NCBI GenBank assembly: GCA_029778075.1
Contig: JAKORA010000318.1
Span: 1 to 32,732 of the forward strand
DNA from: Bacillota bacterium
Lineage (GTDB): Bacteria > Bacillota > Dethiobacteria > DTU022 > UBA8154
DNA length: 32,732 nt
Direction: 5' to 3'
A program made the translations under genes and the position numbers. Below the pieces are notes generated by a model. That model did not search any database. It was given only the letters and a program-made list of their open reading frames with translations, and was not told where the DNA came from. Shown here piece by piece: positions 18,937 to 28,357 of the stretch (the first letter of the stretch is position 1; each line of letters begins with the position of its first letter).

Positions 18937-19124
18937 TATCATGTCTATACAAAACAAAGAAGCATTTTCCCCGATGCGCTTTATCTCTTATCACCTTCCT
19001 GAAATCTATTAAAAATGATTTATGACGGCAGAATAATATACAATTTTTTCCTGTCTTTACACTGAATAGATCCAGTTATTACGGAAAAAATAAAGAGGAA
19101 ATTGAATGGAAAGGAGGGGAGATA

Positions 19125-19358
19125 ATGCAGGCAACAAGAACAGGTATAAAAAATATCGGCAAGGCAGAGTTTATGTCCCTTTTTCATCAGTACCAGGGTG
19201 AATCGTTATGCTCCAAAAAACTTAGTGTTTACGCCAATATGGTACAGGAACCCACTTTAAAAAACATGATTAATCAAATGAGTTCCCAGTGCCAGGATCG
19301 AGCCAACCGCCTGTCATCTCTTTTGCAGGAAGCCGGCGGGAGCCACCTGCTTTCCTAA
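19125..19358 (+). CDS. Small protein, probable spore-coat-associated
   Basis: AAAGGAGGGGAG upstream of ATG; 77 aa; immediately precedes a CotF-like gene. Confidence 0.65.
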   Translation: MQATRTGIKNIGKAEFMSLFHQYQGESLCSKKLSVYANMVQEPTLKNMINQMSSQCQDRANRLSSLLQEAGGSHLLS

Positions 19359-19382
19359 GAATATAAAAAGGAGGTTTTTAAA

Positions 19383-19637
19383 GTGCAACAGCAACTTACC
19401 GATAAAGACATAGCCGGCGATGTACTTACAGGAGTTAAGCATATGGCACAGGGATATATGATGGCTGTAATGGAATCAAGCGATCAAACTTTACGCCAGA
19501 CTTTTAAAGATTTCCACGACCAGTGCTTGAACGATCAATATCGGATCTTCCAGGTTATGAATCAACACGGCTGGTATAAAGTTCCCATGATCCTTGATGA
19601 AGCACAAGTACAACCGACACCGGCACAGCGCTTTTAA
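19383..19637 (+). CDS. Spore coat protein, CotF-like
   Basis: TDKDIAGDVLTGVKHMAQGYMMAVMESSDQTLRQTFKDFHDQCLNDQYRIFQVMNQHGWY resembles the Coat F family. Confidence 0.75.
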   Translation: MQQQLTDKDIAGDVLTGVKHMAQGYMMAVMESSDQTLRQTFKDFHDQCLNDQYRIFQVMNQHGWYKVPMILDEAQVQPTPAQRF

Positions 19638-19671
19638 AAAAATACCCCACTTTGTTATTTGTTATTAGCTG

Positions 19672-19708
19672 CCCGCTTCTGTCCTTACAGGAAGCGGGTT
19701 TGTGTTTA
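19672..19708 (+). terminator. Terminator after the coat genes
   Basis: CCCGCTTC-TGTCCTTACAG-GAAGCGGG then TTTGTGTTT. Confidence 0.75.
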
Positions 19709-20851
19709 GCAGCCGTTTCCATTTCTGATCGTATCCTGCAACGACATGGAATATATTACTTTTTTCAATTTATGGATAAAAGAGAGCTTCTCCTCCTTTT
19801 TCTCAGAAGTTGTCCCAATTAACAACTTGCTGATCTCTAATATTTTTTGTGCAGCATGGTGTTTGGGGTACTTGAGTAAAAAAGGCTCCTGTTTCTTGAC
19901 GGAGAGGGCAATAGCCTCACTTCGTGGTATTGTCCCCAAATATTCCACCGGTAAATTCAAAAACTGTCTGGAAGCGGTGCTGATCGCGTCCCATATATTG
20001 TAGGCCTCCCGCTCCTCCTGCGACTTGTTGACAATCAGTTTAATCCGGCTTTGGACTTCATAATTGGCCAAAACTTTGATTAGCGAATATACATCCATAA
20101 TGGCATGGGGGTCCGGTGTAGCTACTAAGACGATCTCATCCGCCGCCAGCAAAAAATTGGTTACGTTACGAGAAACCCCGGAACCTGTATCTAGAAACAG
20201 GTAATCCACATAACTGTCAAGTTTGTTAAAAGCGGAAATTAACCTGCTGAACTGCCACTCTTTCAGATTGGCGATCTCATCCATACCCGCTCCGCCGGGA
20301 ATCAGCATTAATCCCTGGGGACCATGGATAATGATTTCTTCAATTTCTTTCTGTCCGTTTACAAGATGAAAAAGGTTATACTTAGCATTTATCTGTAAAA
20401 GAAAATCCACATTGGCTGTGCCGAGGTCCACATCAACAATGCAGGTCTTTTTCCCCAGGGATTGCAAAGCGAGCGCAAGATTTATAACCACCGTGCTTTT
20501 TCCGGCACCACCTTTTCCGCTGCTAACCGCAATTACTCTGGCCATCTCCCTAGAACGGTTATCTCTACCTCCACGAGAAATGGAACCCGGGGAGGCGATC
20601 GTAAGGGTCCGCCCCTCTTTAAAACCTCGGGCTACAATTTCCGACTGAAAGGGTGCCCCGTGGATATTTACAAAGAAAACTTCAACGACAGTGCCTACCG
20701 GTAAAGGGATAAATTTTCCCCTTTCTTCAGGCATCTCGATTACCCATGACTTCTCCCCCTTGCTCAAAACCCTGGTGAGATATTCGCCCCTGTACAGTGA
20801 CGAGTGGGGTATTATTTTTAATAATATAGTGCCCTCTACTTTTTCTTCCAT
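19706..20851 (-). CDS. YcgR-like N-terminal domain fused to a MinD/FlhG-family ATPase
   Basis: N-terminal GEYLTRVLSKGEKSWVIEMPEERGKFIPLPVGTVVEVFFV..; deviant Walker A SSGKGGAGKST; LFLDTGSGVSRNVTNFLLAADEIVLVATPDPHAIMDVYSLIK. Confidence 0.8.
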   Translation of the reverse strand: MEEKVEGTILLKIIPHSSLYRGEYLTRVLSKGEKSWVIEMPEERGKFIPLPVGTVVEVFFVNIHGAPFQSEIVARGFKEGRTLTIASPGSISRGGRDNRSREMARVIAVSSGKGGAGKSTVVINLALALQSLGKKTCIVDVDLGTANVDFLLQINAKYNLFHLVNGQKEIEEIIIHGPQGLMLIPGGAGMDEIANLKEWQFSRLISAFNKLDSYVDYLFLDTGSGVSRNVTNFLLAADEIVLVATPDPHAIMDVYSLIKVLANYEVQSRIKLIVNKSQEEREAYNIWDAISTASRQFLNLPVEYLGTIPRSEAIALSVKKQEPFLLKYPKHHAAQKILEISKLLIGTTSEKKEEKLSFIHKLKKVIYSMSLQDTIRNGNGC

Positions 20852-21060
20852 ATAGACTTCTTCTCTCTGGAAAAAATTACTTGACTCTATTCAGTTATAT
20901 TTCCATAAATTTGGACAATATCCTGCTAAGAATTCAAAAAAGAGTACTGTAATGAAAAACAGCTTTTTACCGCCACCCCTACTTTTAAAATAGAGGACTT
21001 TTTATCTGAACTGGAGAAATAAATATTGACTCTATTGAGTATTGAGAGGAGGCCCGTCAT

Positions 21061-21864
21061 TTGATTTTTATTGGCACAGCCGGCTACAGCTACCGCGACT
21101 GGATTGGGCCTTATTATCCACCGGGGACTGCCTCCGATAAAATGCTGGAGCTATATGCCGCGGAATTTTTTTTTGTGGAGGTTAACGCCACTTACTACCG
21201 TCTGCCTGACTGGAAAATGATAAAGTCTATGGAGAGAAAAACTCCCCCGGGCTTTCAGTTCGTCATTAAAGCCCATGAGTCGATAACTCATCAGTACAGC
21301 CAGGATTATCTGACAAATTGCCGAAAATTTAAACAGGCGCTCCAACCACTGGACGAAAACGAAAAACTGGGAGGCATTTTAGCTCAATTTCCTTACTCCT
21401 TCCAAAACAATGAGGCAAATCGTAAATATTTGCTCGCTTTAAAAGAAGCTTTTTCCCCATTCCCCCTTATCGTGGAATTTCGTCGCCGGGATTGGCAGCA
21501 AGAGGCTGTTTTCATGCTCCTGAAGGAAAACAGTATCGCCTATACCTGTGTCGATGAGCCGCAGTTAAAAGGCTTGATGTCTCCCCTGGCTATAAGAACG
21601 GCACAGCTTGCTTACCTGCGCTTTCACGGCCGCAATTACACCACCTGGTGGAATCATAAAAAACCTTATGAGAGGTATAATTACCTTTACAGTCATGAGG
21701 AACTTACAGAATGGGTTCCAAAGATAAAGGCAATCAACCAGGGTGCTGCAAAACTTTTTATCTCCTTTAATAACCATTTTCAGGCTCAGGCTGTGGCCAA
21801 CGCCCGCATGATGCAAAAAATACTGAAAAAGGCTGAGCTACAAAATGACAAAATACTTCCCTGA
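21061..21864 (+). CDS. DUF72/YecE family protein
   Basis: IFIGTAGYSYRDWIGPYYPPG, FFVEVNATYYRLP, YLRFHGRN; TTG start with GAGGAGG. Confidence 0.92.
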   Translation: MIFIGTAGYSYRDWIGPYYPPGTASDKMLELYAAEFFFVEVNATYYRLPDWKMIKSMERKTPPGFQFVIKAHESITHQYSQDYLTNCRKFKQALQPLDENEKLGGILAQFPYSFQNNEANRKYLLALKEAFSPFPLIVEFRRRDWQQEAVFMLLKENSIAYTCVDEPQLKGLMSPLAIRTAQLAYLRFHGRNYTTWWNHKKPYERYNYLYSHEELTEWVPKIKAINQGAAKLFISFNNHFQAQAVANARMMQKILKKAELQNDKILP

Positions 21865-23830
21865 AAATAATAAAGATGGAAATAATATTAATCGTAACCA
21901 CTGGCATGAACGTCTCCGCCGTGAACTTAATGCAGAGCAATATTATTTCGTGACGCACCGTGGTTCTGCTTTGCTGGGTATTGCCGGTCCCGGATCCGGT
22001 AAAACCCGCGCCCTGACTTTTCGCGTTGCGAACCTGCTTCAGGAAAACGTTCGACCGGAAAACATCTTACTGGTCACATTTACAAATAAAGCTGCCGAGG
22101 AAATGAAAACCCGCGTTAGAGAAATTATCGGTTCCCTCCCTCCGGGGTTATGGGCCGGGACGTTCCACAGTATAGGGGCACGAATCTTAAGACGCCATGC
22201 TTCACTGGTCAACAGAGGGCCCAACTTCTCCATTCTGGATGAAGACGACCGGGAGGCAATGATAAAATCATCTCTGGCCGCTTTAAAATTAAAACTACCC
22301 GCCAAAGACCAAAATCTGTTCATTAAAAAAGGGCTGCTGGGGACAATCCTAAGCTCTGCCAGGAACTCAGCACTTGACCTGGAAGACTATGTTTATACCC
22401 GGATGCCAGAGTTGTCTCATTACCTTCCCCTTTTTAAACAGGTAGAGGAAATATATGAAGAAAAAAAGCGCCTGGCAAACGCTTTTGACTTTGACGATCT
22501 TTTGAGCGTCTGGCTAAAGCTGCTCCAGGAAAACAAGCAGATCAGGCAGCGCTATCAGGAACAGTTTCAACATATTCTGGTAGACGAATACCAGGACACC
22601 AATGCCATTCAAGACCAGCTTGTCTTACTGCTGGGAGAAAACAGTTCCATCTGCCTGGTAGGAGATGACGCCCAATCAATTTACAGTTTCCGGTGCGCTG
22701 AAATAGGCAACATTTTAACTTTCTCCCAGAAGAGACCTGATTGTACAGTTGTTAAGCTTGTGCAAAATTACCGCAGTGTCCCTGAAATTCTGGAGCTGGC
22801 CAACTACTCCATCTCCAACAACAGGCAGCAAATCCCAAAAGAGCTGTTCACAGCGCGTGCTCCAGGAGAAAAGCCCTATGTCTATATAGCTTCTGATAAC
22901 TTCAAAGAGGCGCAATTCATTGTTCATAAAGTCCTGGAACTTTATGATGAAGGACAAAGCTTAAGCGATATTGCCATTCTATACCGCAGCTCCTATCTGG
23001 CACAGGATGTGGAACTGGAGCTACTGAAAAAAAATATTCCTTATATGACCTTTGGAGGTCTAAAATTTTTGCAGCGGGCACATATTAAAGATATCCTAGC
23101 CTGGCTGAAAATACTGGAAAATCCCCTGGATGAAATTTCCTGGCAGCGGGTTATCCTCATGTATGAAGGCCTGGGAACAGCCACTTTCCAGCAATTATGG
23201 CAGAAAATGCGCTCTTATCCCCAGCCTCTCCAGGCCGTAACCGGAGAGCAGATTTCTCCTCCTCGTGGGCATAAAGGCTGGAAATCCCTGGTAGGGACAT
23301 TACGGCAACTTGAAAATGCAGACCGGGAGAATGTCCCCTGGCTGATACACATTATTCTTGAAAGCCATTACGGGAAATATCTTAAAGAAAAATATCCCGA
23401 TGATTTTGCCGAACGGATCATGGGTATCGAAAGACTCGCGGCTTACGGATCACGTTGTGCCTCTCTCCGGGAGTTTCTAGAGTCCCTAATCCTGGAAGAA
23501 GCTCTGATCATGGAAAATTTAAAAGAAGAAAACCCGGAAAAAGAATATCTTACCCTTTCCACCATTCACAGCGCCAAAGGCAAAGAGTGGAAAACCGTTC
23601 TCCTAATCGGCCTCAATGAAGGGCGTTTCCCCACTTCACAGGGAATTAAAAACATTGAAGAAGAAAGGCGCCTGTTTTATGTAGCGACAACGAGGGCCAA
23701 AGACTACCTTTACCTTACCTCTTCCCGGGAAGAGTACAGAGGATGGGGAAGTTATCTCAGCGGGCCATCTTCTTTTATCAGGGAATTGCCCCCACATTGT
23801 TACCAGGTAATATTTGAAGACTACTTTTAA
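21845..23830 (+). CDS. UvrD/Rep/PcrA-family superfamily 1 helicase
   Basis: GIAGPGSGKTRALTFRVANLL, TFTNKAAEEMKTRV, VDEYQDTNAIQ, LSTIHSAKGKEWKTVLLIGLNEGRFP; overlaps the DUF72 gene by 20 nt. Confidence 0.95.
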   Translation: MTKYFPENNKDGNNINRNHWHERLRRELNAEQYYFVTHRGSALLGIAGPGSGKTRALTFRVANLLQENVRPENILLVTFTNKAAEEMKTRVREIIGSLPPGLWAGTFHSIGARILRRHASLVNRGPNFSILDEDDREAMIKSSLAALKLKLPAKDQNLFIKKGLLGTILSSARNSALDLEDYVYTRMPELSHYLPLFKQVEEIYEEKKRLANAFDFDDLLSVWLKLLQENKQIRQRYQEQFQHILVDEYQDTNAIQDQLVLLLGENSSICLVGDDAQSIYSFRCAEIGNILTFSQKRPDCTVVKLVQNYRSVPEILELANYSISNNRQQIPKELFTARAPGEKPYVYIASDNFKEAQFIVHKVLELYDEGQSLSDIAILYRSSYLAQDVELELLKKNIPYMTFGGLKFLQRAHIKDILAWLKILENPLDEISWQRVILMYEGLGTATFQQLWQKMRSYPQPLQAVTGEQISPPRGHKGWKSLVGTLRQLENADRENVPWLIHIILESHYGKYLKEKYPDDFAERIMGIERLAAYGSRCASLREFLESLILEEALIMENLKEENPEKEYLTLSTIHSAKGKEWKTVLLIGLNEGRFPTSQGIKNIEEERRLFYVATTRAKDYLYLTSSREEYRGWGSYLSGPSSFIRELPPHCYQVIFEDYF

Positions 23831-23833
23831 AAA

Positions 23834-23857
23834 GAACCTGCCTTTTCAGGCAGGTTC
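23834..23857. terminator. Bidirectional terminator between convergent uvrD-like and hydroxylase genes
   Basis: GAACCTGCC-TTTTCA-GGCAGGTTC; T-rich tract on the minus strand. Confidence 0.7.
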
Positions 23858-23889
23858 AACAGTTTAAATTAGCTTTGACATATTATTAT

Positions 23890-26217
23890 TTATTTATTCG
23901 CATCAATCTTTCCTTGTTTCTCCTTGATAGCTTTGAGCACCTTTTCCGGGGTAATGGGCAAATCATAGAACCTCACGCCAATGGCATCGTATATCGCGTT
24001 GACAATCGCCGGAATAGTCGGCTGAACGGGGCCTTCGCCCGATTCTTTAACCCCAAAAGGAGCTGTCGGATCGTAACTATCAACTATATTGGCATCTATT
24101 TCTGGAAGTTCCAGTGGCGTCGGCACCTTATAGTCATGCAAGGAAGGATTGATAATCCTACCATCGGAATCAAGCTTAATTTCCTCGTAAAGGGCTTGAC
24201 CCATGGCAAACATGATAGATCCTTCTACCTGCCCTTCCACACTCATCGGGTTGACGGGCTGACCGCAGTCCCCGGCTTCGGTTACCTTAATCGGCCGAAT
24301 CTTGCCGGTTTCCAGGTCGATATCCACTTCCCAGATTTGGCAGCTAAAGCCAAATGTCGGAGAATGCCCGATATTGGCGCCCTGCACTCTAACACCGCGG
24401 GTGAGGTCGATTCCTTTTAGCCTTGGCGGAGAGAAGTGACCAACGCCGGTCAGTGTACCTACGGTATTGGTATATACTTCCACGGCTTTTTCCCATTCAA
24501 CGTTTTTCCTGGGCTCAAATATAGAGTAAATCCGGCGGTCTTTTATTTCCAGTTGATCGGCCCGGCAGCCCAGCATGCCGCCTGCCACTTCCTTCAGCTT
24601 TTGATTTATTTGCTCGGCTGCCTCTTTGATTGCCGTCCCGGCTGCATAGGTCACCCGACTGGCAAAGCTGCCAAGATCGAAAGTCCCCAGTTCCGTATCG
24701 CCTGAGACAACATGCACATCTTCATAATGGATCCCCAGCGCTTCAGCAGCCATCTGGGCCATAACAGTATTGCAGCCCTGTCCGATATCGGCGGCCGCGC
24801 AGTGAACGGTCACCCCTCCCTCGGTATCTACCCTGATCAACGCTGTGGTATGCGGCTTGTAGGCCTGGTAAAGAGTGTAAGCTGTTCCGGAAATGTAGTA
24901 ACCACCGGCAAGCCCGATACCTTTCCCAAAAGGTAGCTTGCCGTGTTTTTCCAGATAGCCCGATTTTTCTACCGCTGTCTGCAGGCATTTCTTGTACTCC
25001 GTATGCGGGACATAGAGATTGCTCACGCTGCGATAGCCTGATTCCACGGCGTTTTTCATCTTGAGTTCATACGGACTTATGCCGATCATTTCAGCCATCT
25101 CGTCCAGCATGCATTCCATAGCAAACCTGGGCTGAACCCCGCCAAGGCCGCGCATTGCCCCACAGGTAGGTTTGTTTGTATAAACGCGCCGCACCCGGGC
25201 ACGGGCATTGGGAACCTTGTAGGGGAGGTGAATCATGGACGCTGTATAGAACATCACCACTATACCCCAGCCGGAATAAGCGCCGCCGTCCAAGACATTG
25301 TCAAATTCAACGGCTTTAATGTAACCATCCTTGTCCAGGCCAATTTTCATCTTCATGTGGCACGGATGCCGGCCTTTATTGGTAGCGAATACCTCGCTGC
25401 GTTCATTGGTGATTTTAACAGGCCGGCCAATCTTCCTGGAGAGCAGGGCAGCGCAAAAATCAGTGGGACTGGCTTCTCCCTTGCCGCCGAAACCACCGCC
25501 GACAGCCGGTACGCTTACCCGGATCTTGCTCATCGGCATCTCCAAAACAATCGAGAGCTGGCGGTGCAGGTAATGGGGCACCTGGGTGCTCGACCACAAG
25601 CGGAGCTCACCGCTTTGGGTATCGTAGCTGGCCAGGGATGTATGGGGCTCCAGAAAAGCGTGGTTGACGTAAGAAGTATGGAATTCTCTTTCCAGTACGT
25701 AAGTAGACTCTGCAAATCCCTTGTCCGGATCACCGAACAACTGCTCACCTACGTGCAGAATATTATCCGGGGCATCTTCGTGGATACGCACTTCACTGGC
25801 GCGTTCCATGGATTCAAAGGGGTCCAGCAGCACCGGCAGGGGCTCATATTCCACCTCGATCAAGTCAAGGGCTTCCTCCGCTGTTTCTTCGTCAATAGCG
25901 GCAACAGCGGCCACTCCTTCTCCCCAGAAGCGGACTTTGTCCACAGCCAGGGCCGTCTCATTGGCCGCCTGGGGAACGATACCCCATTTGTTCGGAGCTT
26001 CATCTCCGGTAATTACCGCCAGAACTCCCGGCAACTTAAGAGCCTTGCTGTAATCAATTTTTTTAATAAGAGCATGGGCGTACGGGCTGCGTTTGATCTT
26101 ACCGTAAGCCATCCGCGGCAGCACCATATCGCCTGTATAAATCGCCTCACCTTTAACCTTCGCAGGGGCATCTTTACGCGGCACGCTTCTTCCTACCTGG
26201 GTAAAATTTTTATTCAT
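23890..26217 (-). CDS. Xanthine dehydrogenase/aldehyde oxidase family molybdopterin-binding large subunit
   Basis: VGRSVPRKDAPAKVKGEAIYTGDM, VGGGFGGKGEA, GAMRGLGGVQPRFAMECMLDEMAE, GVKESGEGP. Confidence 0.93.
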   Translation of the reverse strand: MNKNFTQVGRSVPRKDAPAKVKGEAIYTGDMVLPRMAYGKIKRSPYAHALIKKIDYSKALKLPGVLAVITGDEAPNKWGIVPQAANETALAVDKVRFWGEGVAAVAAIDEETAEEALDLIEVEYEPLPVLLDPFESMERASEVRIHEDAPDNILHVGEQLFGDPDKGFAESTYVLEREFHTSYVNHAFLEPHTSLASYDTQSGELRLWSSTQVPHYLHRQLSIVLEMPMSKIRVSVPAVGGGFGGKGEASPTDFCAALLSRKIGRPVKITNERSEVFATNKGRHPCHMKMKIGLDKDGYIKAVEFDNVLDGGAYSGWGIVVMFYTASMIHLPYKVPNARARVRRVYTNKPTCGAMRGLGGVQPRFAMECMLDEMAEMIGISPYELKMKNAVESGYRSVSNLYVPHTEYKKCLQTAVEKSGYLEKHGKLPFGKGIGLAGGYYISGTAYTLYQAYKPHTTALIRVDTEGGVTVHCAAADIGQGCNTVMAQMAAEALGIHYEDVHVVSGDTELGTFDLGSFASRVTYAAGTAIKEAAEQINQKLKEVAGGMLGCRADQLEIKDRRIYSIFEPRKNVEWEKAVEVYTNTVGTLTGVGHFSPPRLKGIDLTRGVRVQGANIGHSPTFGFSCQIWEVDIDLETGKIRPIKVTEAGDCGQPVNPMSVEGQVEGSIMFAMGQALYEEIKLDSDGRIINPSLHDYKVPTPLELPEIDANIVDSYDPTAPFGVKESGEGPVQPTIPAIVNAIYDAIGVRFYDLPITPEKVLKAIKEKQGKIDANK

Positions 26218-26705
26218 TACTTCACCCCCTCTTGAGAAATTGTTTCACTGGCAGCAAAAATTGCCTCGATTATTTTCTTGTAGCCGGTACAGCGGCAAAT
26301 ATTGCCGGCAATACCGCGCTTTATTTCCTTCTCGCTGGGTTTTGGATTTTTATCCAGTAGCGCTTTTGATGCCAGGATCATCCCCGGGGTACAAAAACCG
26401 CACTGGACGGCTCCGTGATCAACAAAAGCCTGCTGAATCGGGTGGAGTTGACCATCTTCAGCGACCAGTCCTTCAATAGTGGTAATTTTTTTACCCTGGC
26501 AGGCAATGGCCAAAGTTAAGCAAGAAAGGACGGGATTACCGTCTATTAATACAGTACAGGCGCCGCAGTCTCCCTGGCCACAGCCCTTCTTGGTGCCGGT
26601 AAGGCCCAGTTTGTTCCTGAGTACATCAGCAAGCAGATCCCTGGGATGAACAGGCACTTCAAAAATCCGGTCGTTAATATTCAACTCAATGAGTTGTTTC
26701 TTCAT
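26217..26705 (-). CDS. 2Fe-2S small subunit of the molybdenum hydroxylase
   Basis: GCGQGDCGACTVLIDG, QCGFCTPGMILA, GNICRCTGYKKI. Confidence 0.96.
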   Translation of the reverse strand: MKKQLIELNINDRIFEVPVHPRDLLADVLRNKLGLTGTKKGCGQGDCGACTVLIDGNPVLSCLTLAIACQGKKITTIEGLVAEDGQLHPIQQAFVDHGAVQCGFCTPGMILASKALLDKNPKPSEKEIKRGIAGNICRCTGYKKIIEAIFAASETISQEGVK

Positions 26706-26707
26706 GC

Positions 26708-27598
26708 TTACACCCCCCTCACAGCATCAAAGGCCTCTTTGAGGAGCCTGCGGGTCAACACTACCACCATTTCACGACGGTATTCCGCCGAGGCCCGGAT
26801 GTCCGAAATAGGCTTGGCTTCGCCGGATGCCGCCACCGCAGCTTTCTCCACCAGTTCACTGCTAAATTCTTTCCCTACCAGCATACCGGGGACTTCAGCC
26901 GATACTATAGGTCTTGGGGAAACAGAGCCCATTACCAGCTTAAGGTCTTTTATCGTTCTGCCATCGTCATCCAGCACCATATTAACTGCCATATTAACCG
27001 CATCTATTTCCATAGCATCCCTGAGACCGATGTACGCGTAGCGGCTGGCAGATTTCTTAGCCGGTTCCGGCAGAATAAATTTAGTTAATATTTCGCCTTC
27101 CTTAAGAGCGGTTATTCGATTTCCTAAAATGAATTCTTCGAGGGGCATTTCCCTGGTACCGGAAATACTTTCAATGACCACTTTGGCCCCCAGAGCAATC
27201 AGAGGTGTAGGAGTCTCTGCCGCCGGAGAGGCATGACAGCTATTTCCCCCTATTGTAGCCATGCATCTTACCTGAACTGAGCCCAGTTCACCCGCGGCCT
27301 GATAAAGAGCGAAATATTTTTCCCGGATTAATTCAGAATGCTCAATCTCGGAAATTTTCACGGCCGCCCCGATGACGGCACCTTTACCAGGTTCATAAGA
27401 AATACCTTTAAACTCCTGCACTTCGTTAATATCGATCAAACACTCCGGTTTAATCAATTTCTCTTTCATCATAATAAGTAAGTCTGTCCCGCCGGCCAGG
27501 ATTTTAGCCTTATTACCCAGTCGGCTGGCCAGTTCCAGTGTTTCCGCAGGTGTTTTAGGAGCAAAATATTCAAAGTGATTTAAAAACACTACGGCCAC
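26708..27598 (-). CDS. FAD-binding medium subunit of the molybdenum hydroxylase
   Basis: AKILAGGTDLLIMMKEK, ATIGGNSCHASPAAETPTPLIAL. Confidence 0.94.
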   Translation of the reverse strand: MAVVFLNHFEYFAPKTPAETLELASRLGNKAKILAGGTDLLIMMKEKLIKPECLIDINEVQEFKGISYEPGKGAVIGAAVKISEIEHSELIREKYFALYQAAGELGSVQVRCMATIGGNSCHASPAAETPTPLIALGAKVVIESISGTREMPLEEFILGNRITALKEGEILTKFILPEPAKKSASRYAYIGLRDAMEIDAVNMAVNMVLDDDGRTIKDLKLVMGSVSPRPIVSAEVPGMLVGKEFSSELVEKAAVAASGEAKPISDIRASAEYRREMVVVLTRRLLKEAFDAVRGV

Positions 27599-27629
27599 CT
27601 CCTTTTTTCTCTCTCCACTGCTTGATAGA

Positions 27630-28166
27630 TTAATTATTTTTAGATATCTCTTGAAATAACTCCTTTAAGAATCTCTCCTCGGCTTCACGAAAATAAAGCA
27701 GGTTTTTAATCACGGCTTTTTTCTTAAATCCGGCATCGCTTGCGTTGCCATACATCTCTTTGAGCCTTTTCCTGTTTGCCCGGACTATGTCCAGCCGTTT
27801 ACTTAGACAGCTTGCTATTTCACCAGGAGTAAGAAGATCGGAGGCCTCCAAACCAACGTTCAGGTCTATGTAATACCACTCAAGGCTGGAGAGAAGCCGT
27901 TTTGAAGCTTCAACCAGGGCTTCCCTGCCACGCTTGGTAACATAGTACCTTTTCCTGACCGGCATCCTACCCTCCTTTTCTTTTTTTGAATAAACTAAAC
28001 CCTTCTCCTCCAACCTCTTTAATACCTGGTAGATAGAAGCCACTCCAATCCTAACCCATCGCCTCATGTCCCGCAAGTTAATCGTTTTATCAATTTCATA
28101 GGCATAGGACGGTTTTTCGTTGACAATACTGAGCAGAATAACTTCTATATTTGACAATGGTTCCAA
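27630..28166 (-). CDS. PadR family transcriptional regulator
   Basis: VILLSIVNEKPSYAYEIDKTINLRDMRRWVRIGVASIYQVLKRLEEKGLVYSKKEKEGRMPVRKRYYVTKRGRE; TTG start. Confidence 0.93.
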   Translation of the reverse strand: MEPLSNIEVILLSIVNEKPSYAYEIDKTINLRDMRRWVRIGVASIYQVLKRLEEKGLVYSKKEKEGRMPVRKRYYVTKRGREALVEASKRLLSSLEWYYIDLNVGLEASDLLTPGEIASCLSKRLDIVRANRKRLKEMYGNASDAGFKKKAVIKNLLYFREAEERFLKELFQEISKNN

Positions 28167-28179
28167 CTGATTTAAACCT

Positions 28180-28198
28180 CTATTATAGGCTATAGTAG
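28180..28198. promoter_or_regulatory. Candidate PadR operator
   Basis: CTATTATAG-G-CTATAGTAG, near-perfect palindrome (8 of 9 arm positions) between promoter and start codon. Confidence 0.5.
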
Positions 28199-28223
28199 TA
28201 TATACGCATCTAGGCTCATAAAA

Positions 28224-28252
28224 ATTTTATCCGATCATACTATTAAAGTCAA
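28224..28252 (-). promoter_or_regulatory. Promoter of the padR-hydroxylase operon
   Basis: Minus strand TTGACT, 17 nt, TAAAAT. Confidence 0.75.
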
Positions 28253-28357
28253 GGAAATCGGACTAAAAACACTGTAAAAAAAAGAGGGAATATTACACGG
28301 AGTCTCTTTTAAATGATTTTATAAATATTAGCATATAATAAAATACTTAGTTTTAGT

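Noticed and set aside
25228-26235. 335-aa plus-strand ORF antisense to the hydroxylase large subunit
   Set aside because: Lies opposite a clear Mo-hydroxylase CDS and has no recognisable family; typical of antisense open frames under biased codon use.
28270-28350. Possible weak terminator after the alpha/beta hydrolase (AAAAGAG...CTCTTTTTTTT on minus)
   Set aside because: A/T-rich stem with a long loop; not strong enough to list as a feature.
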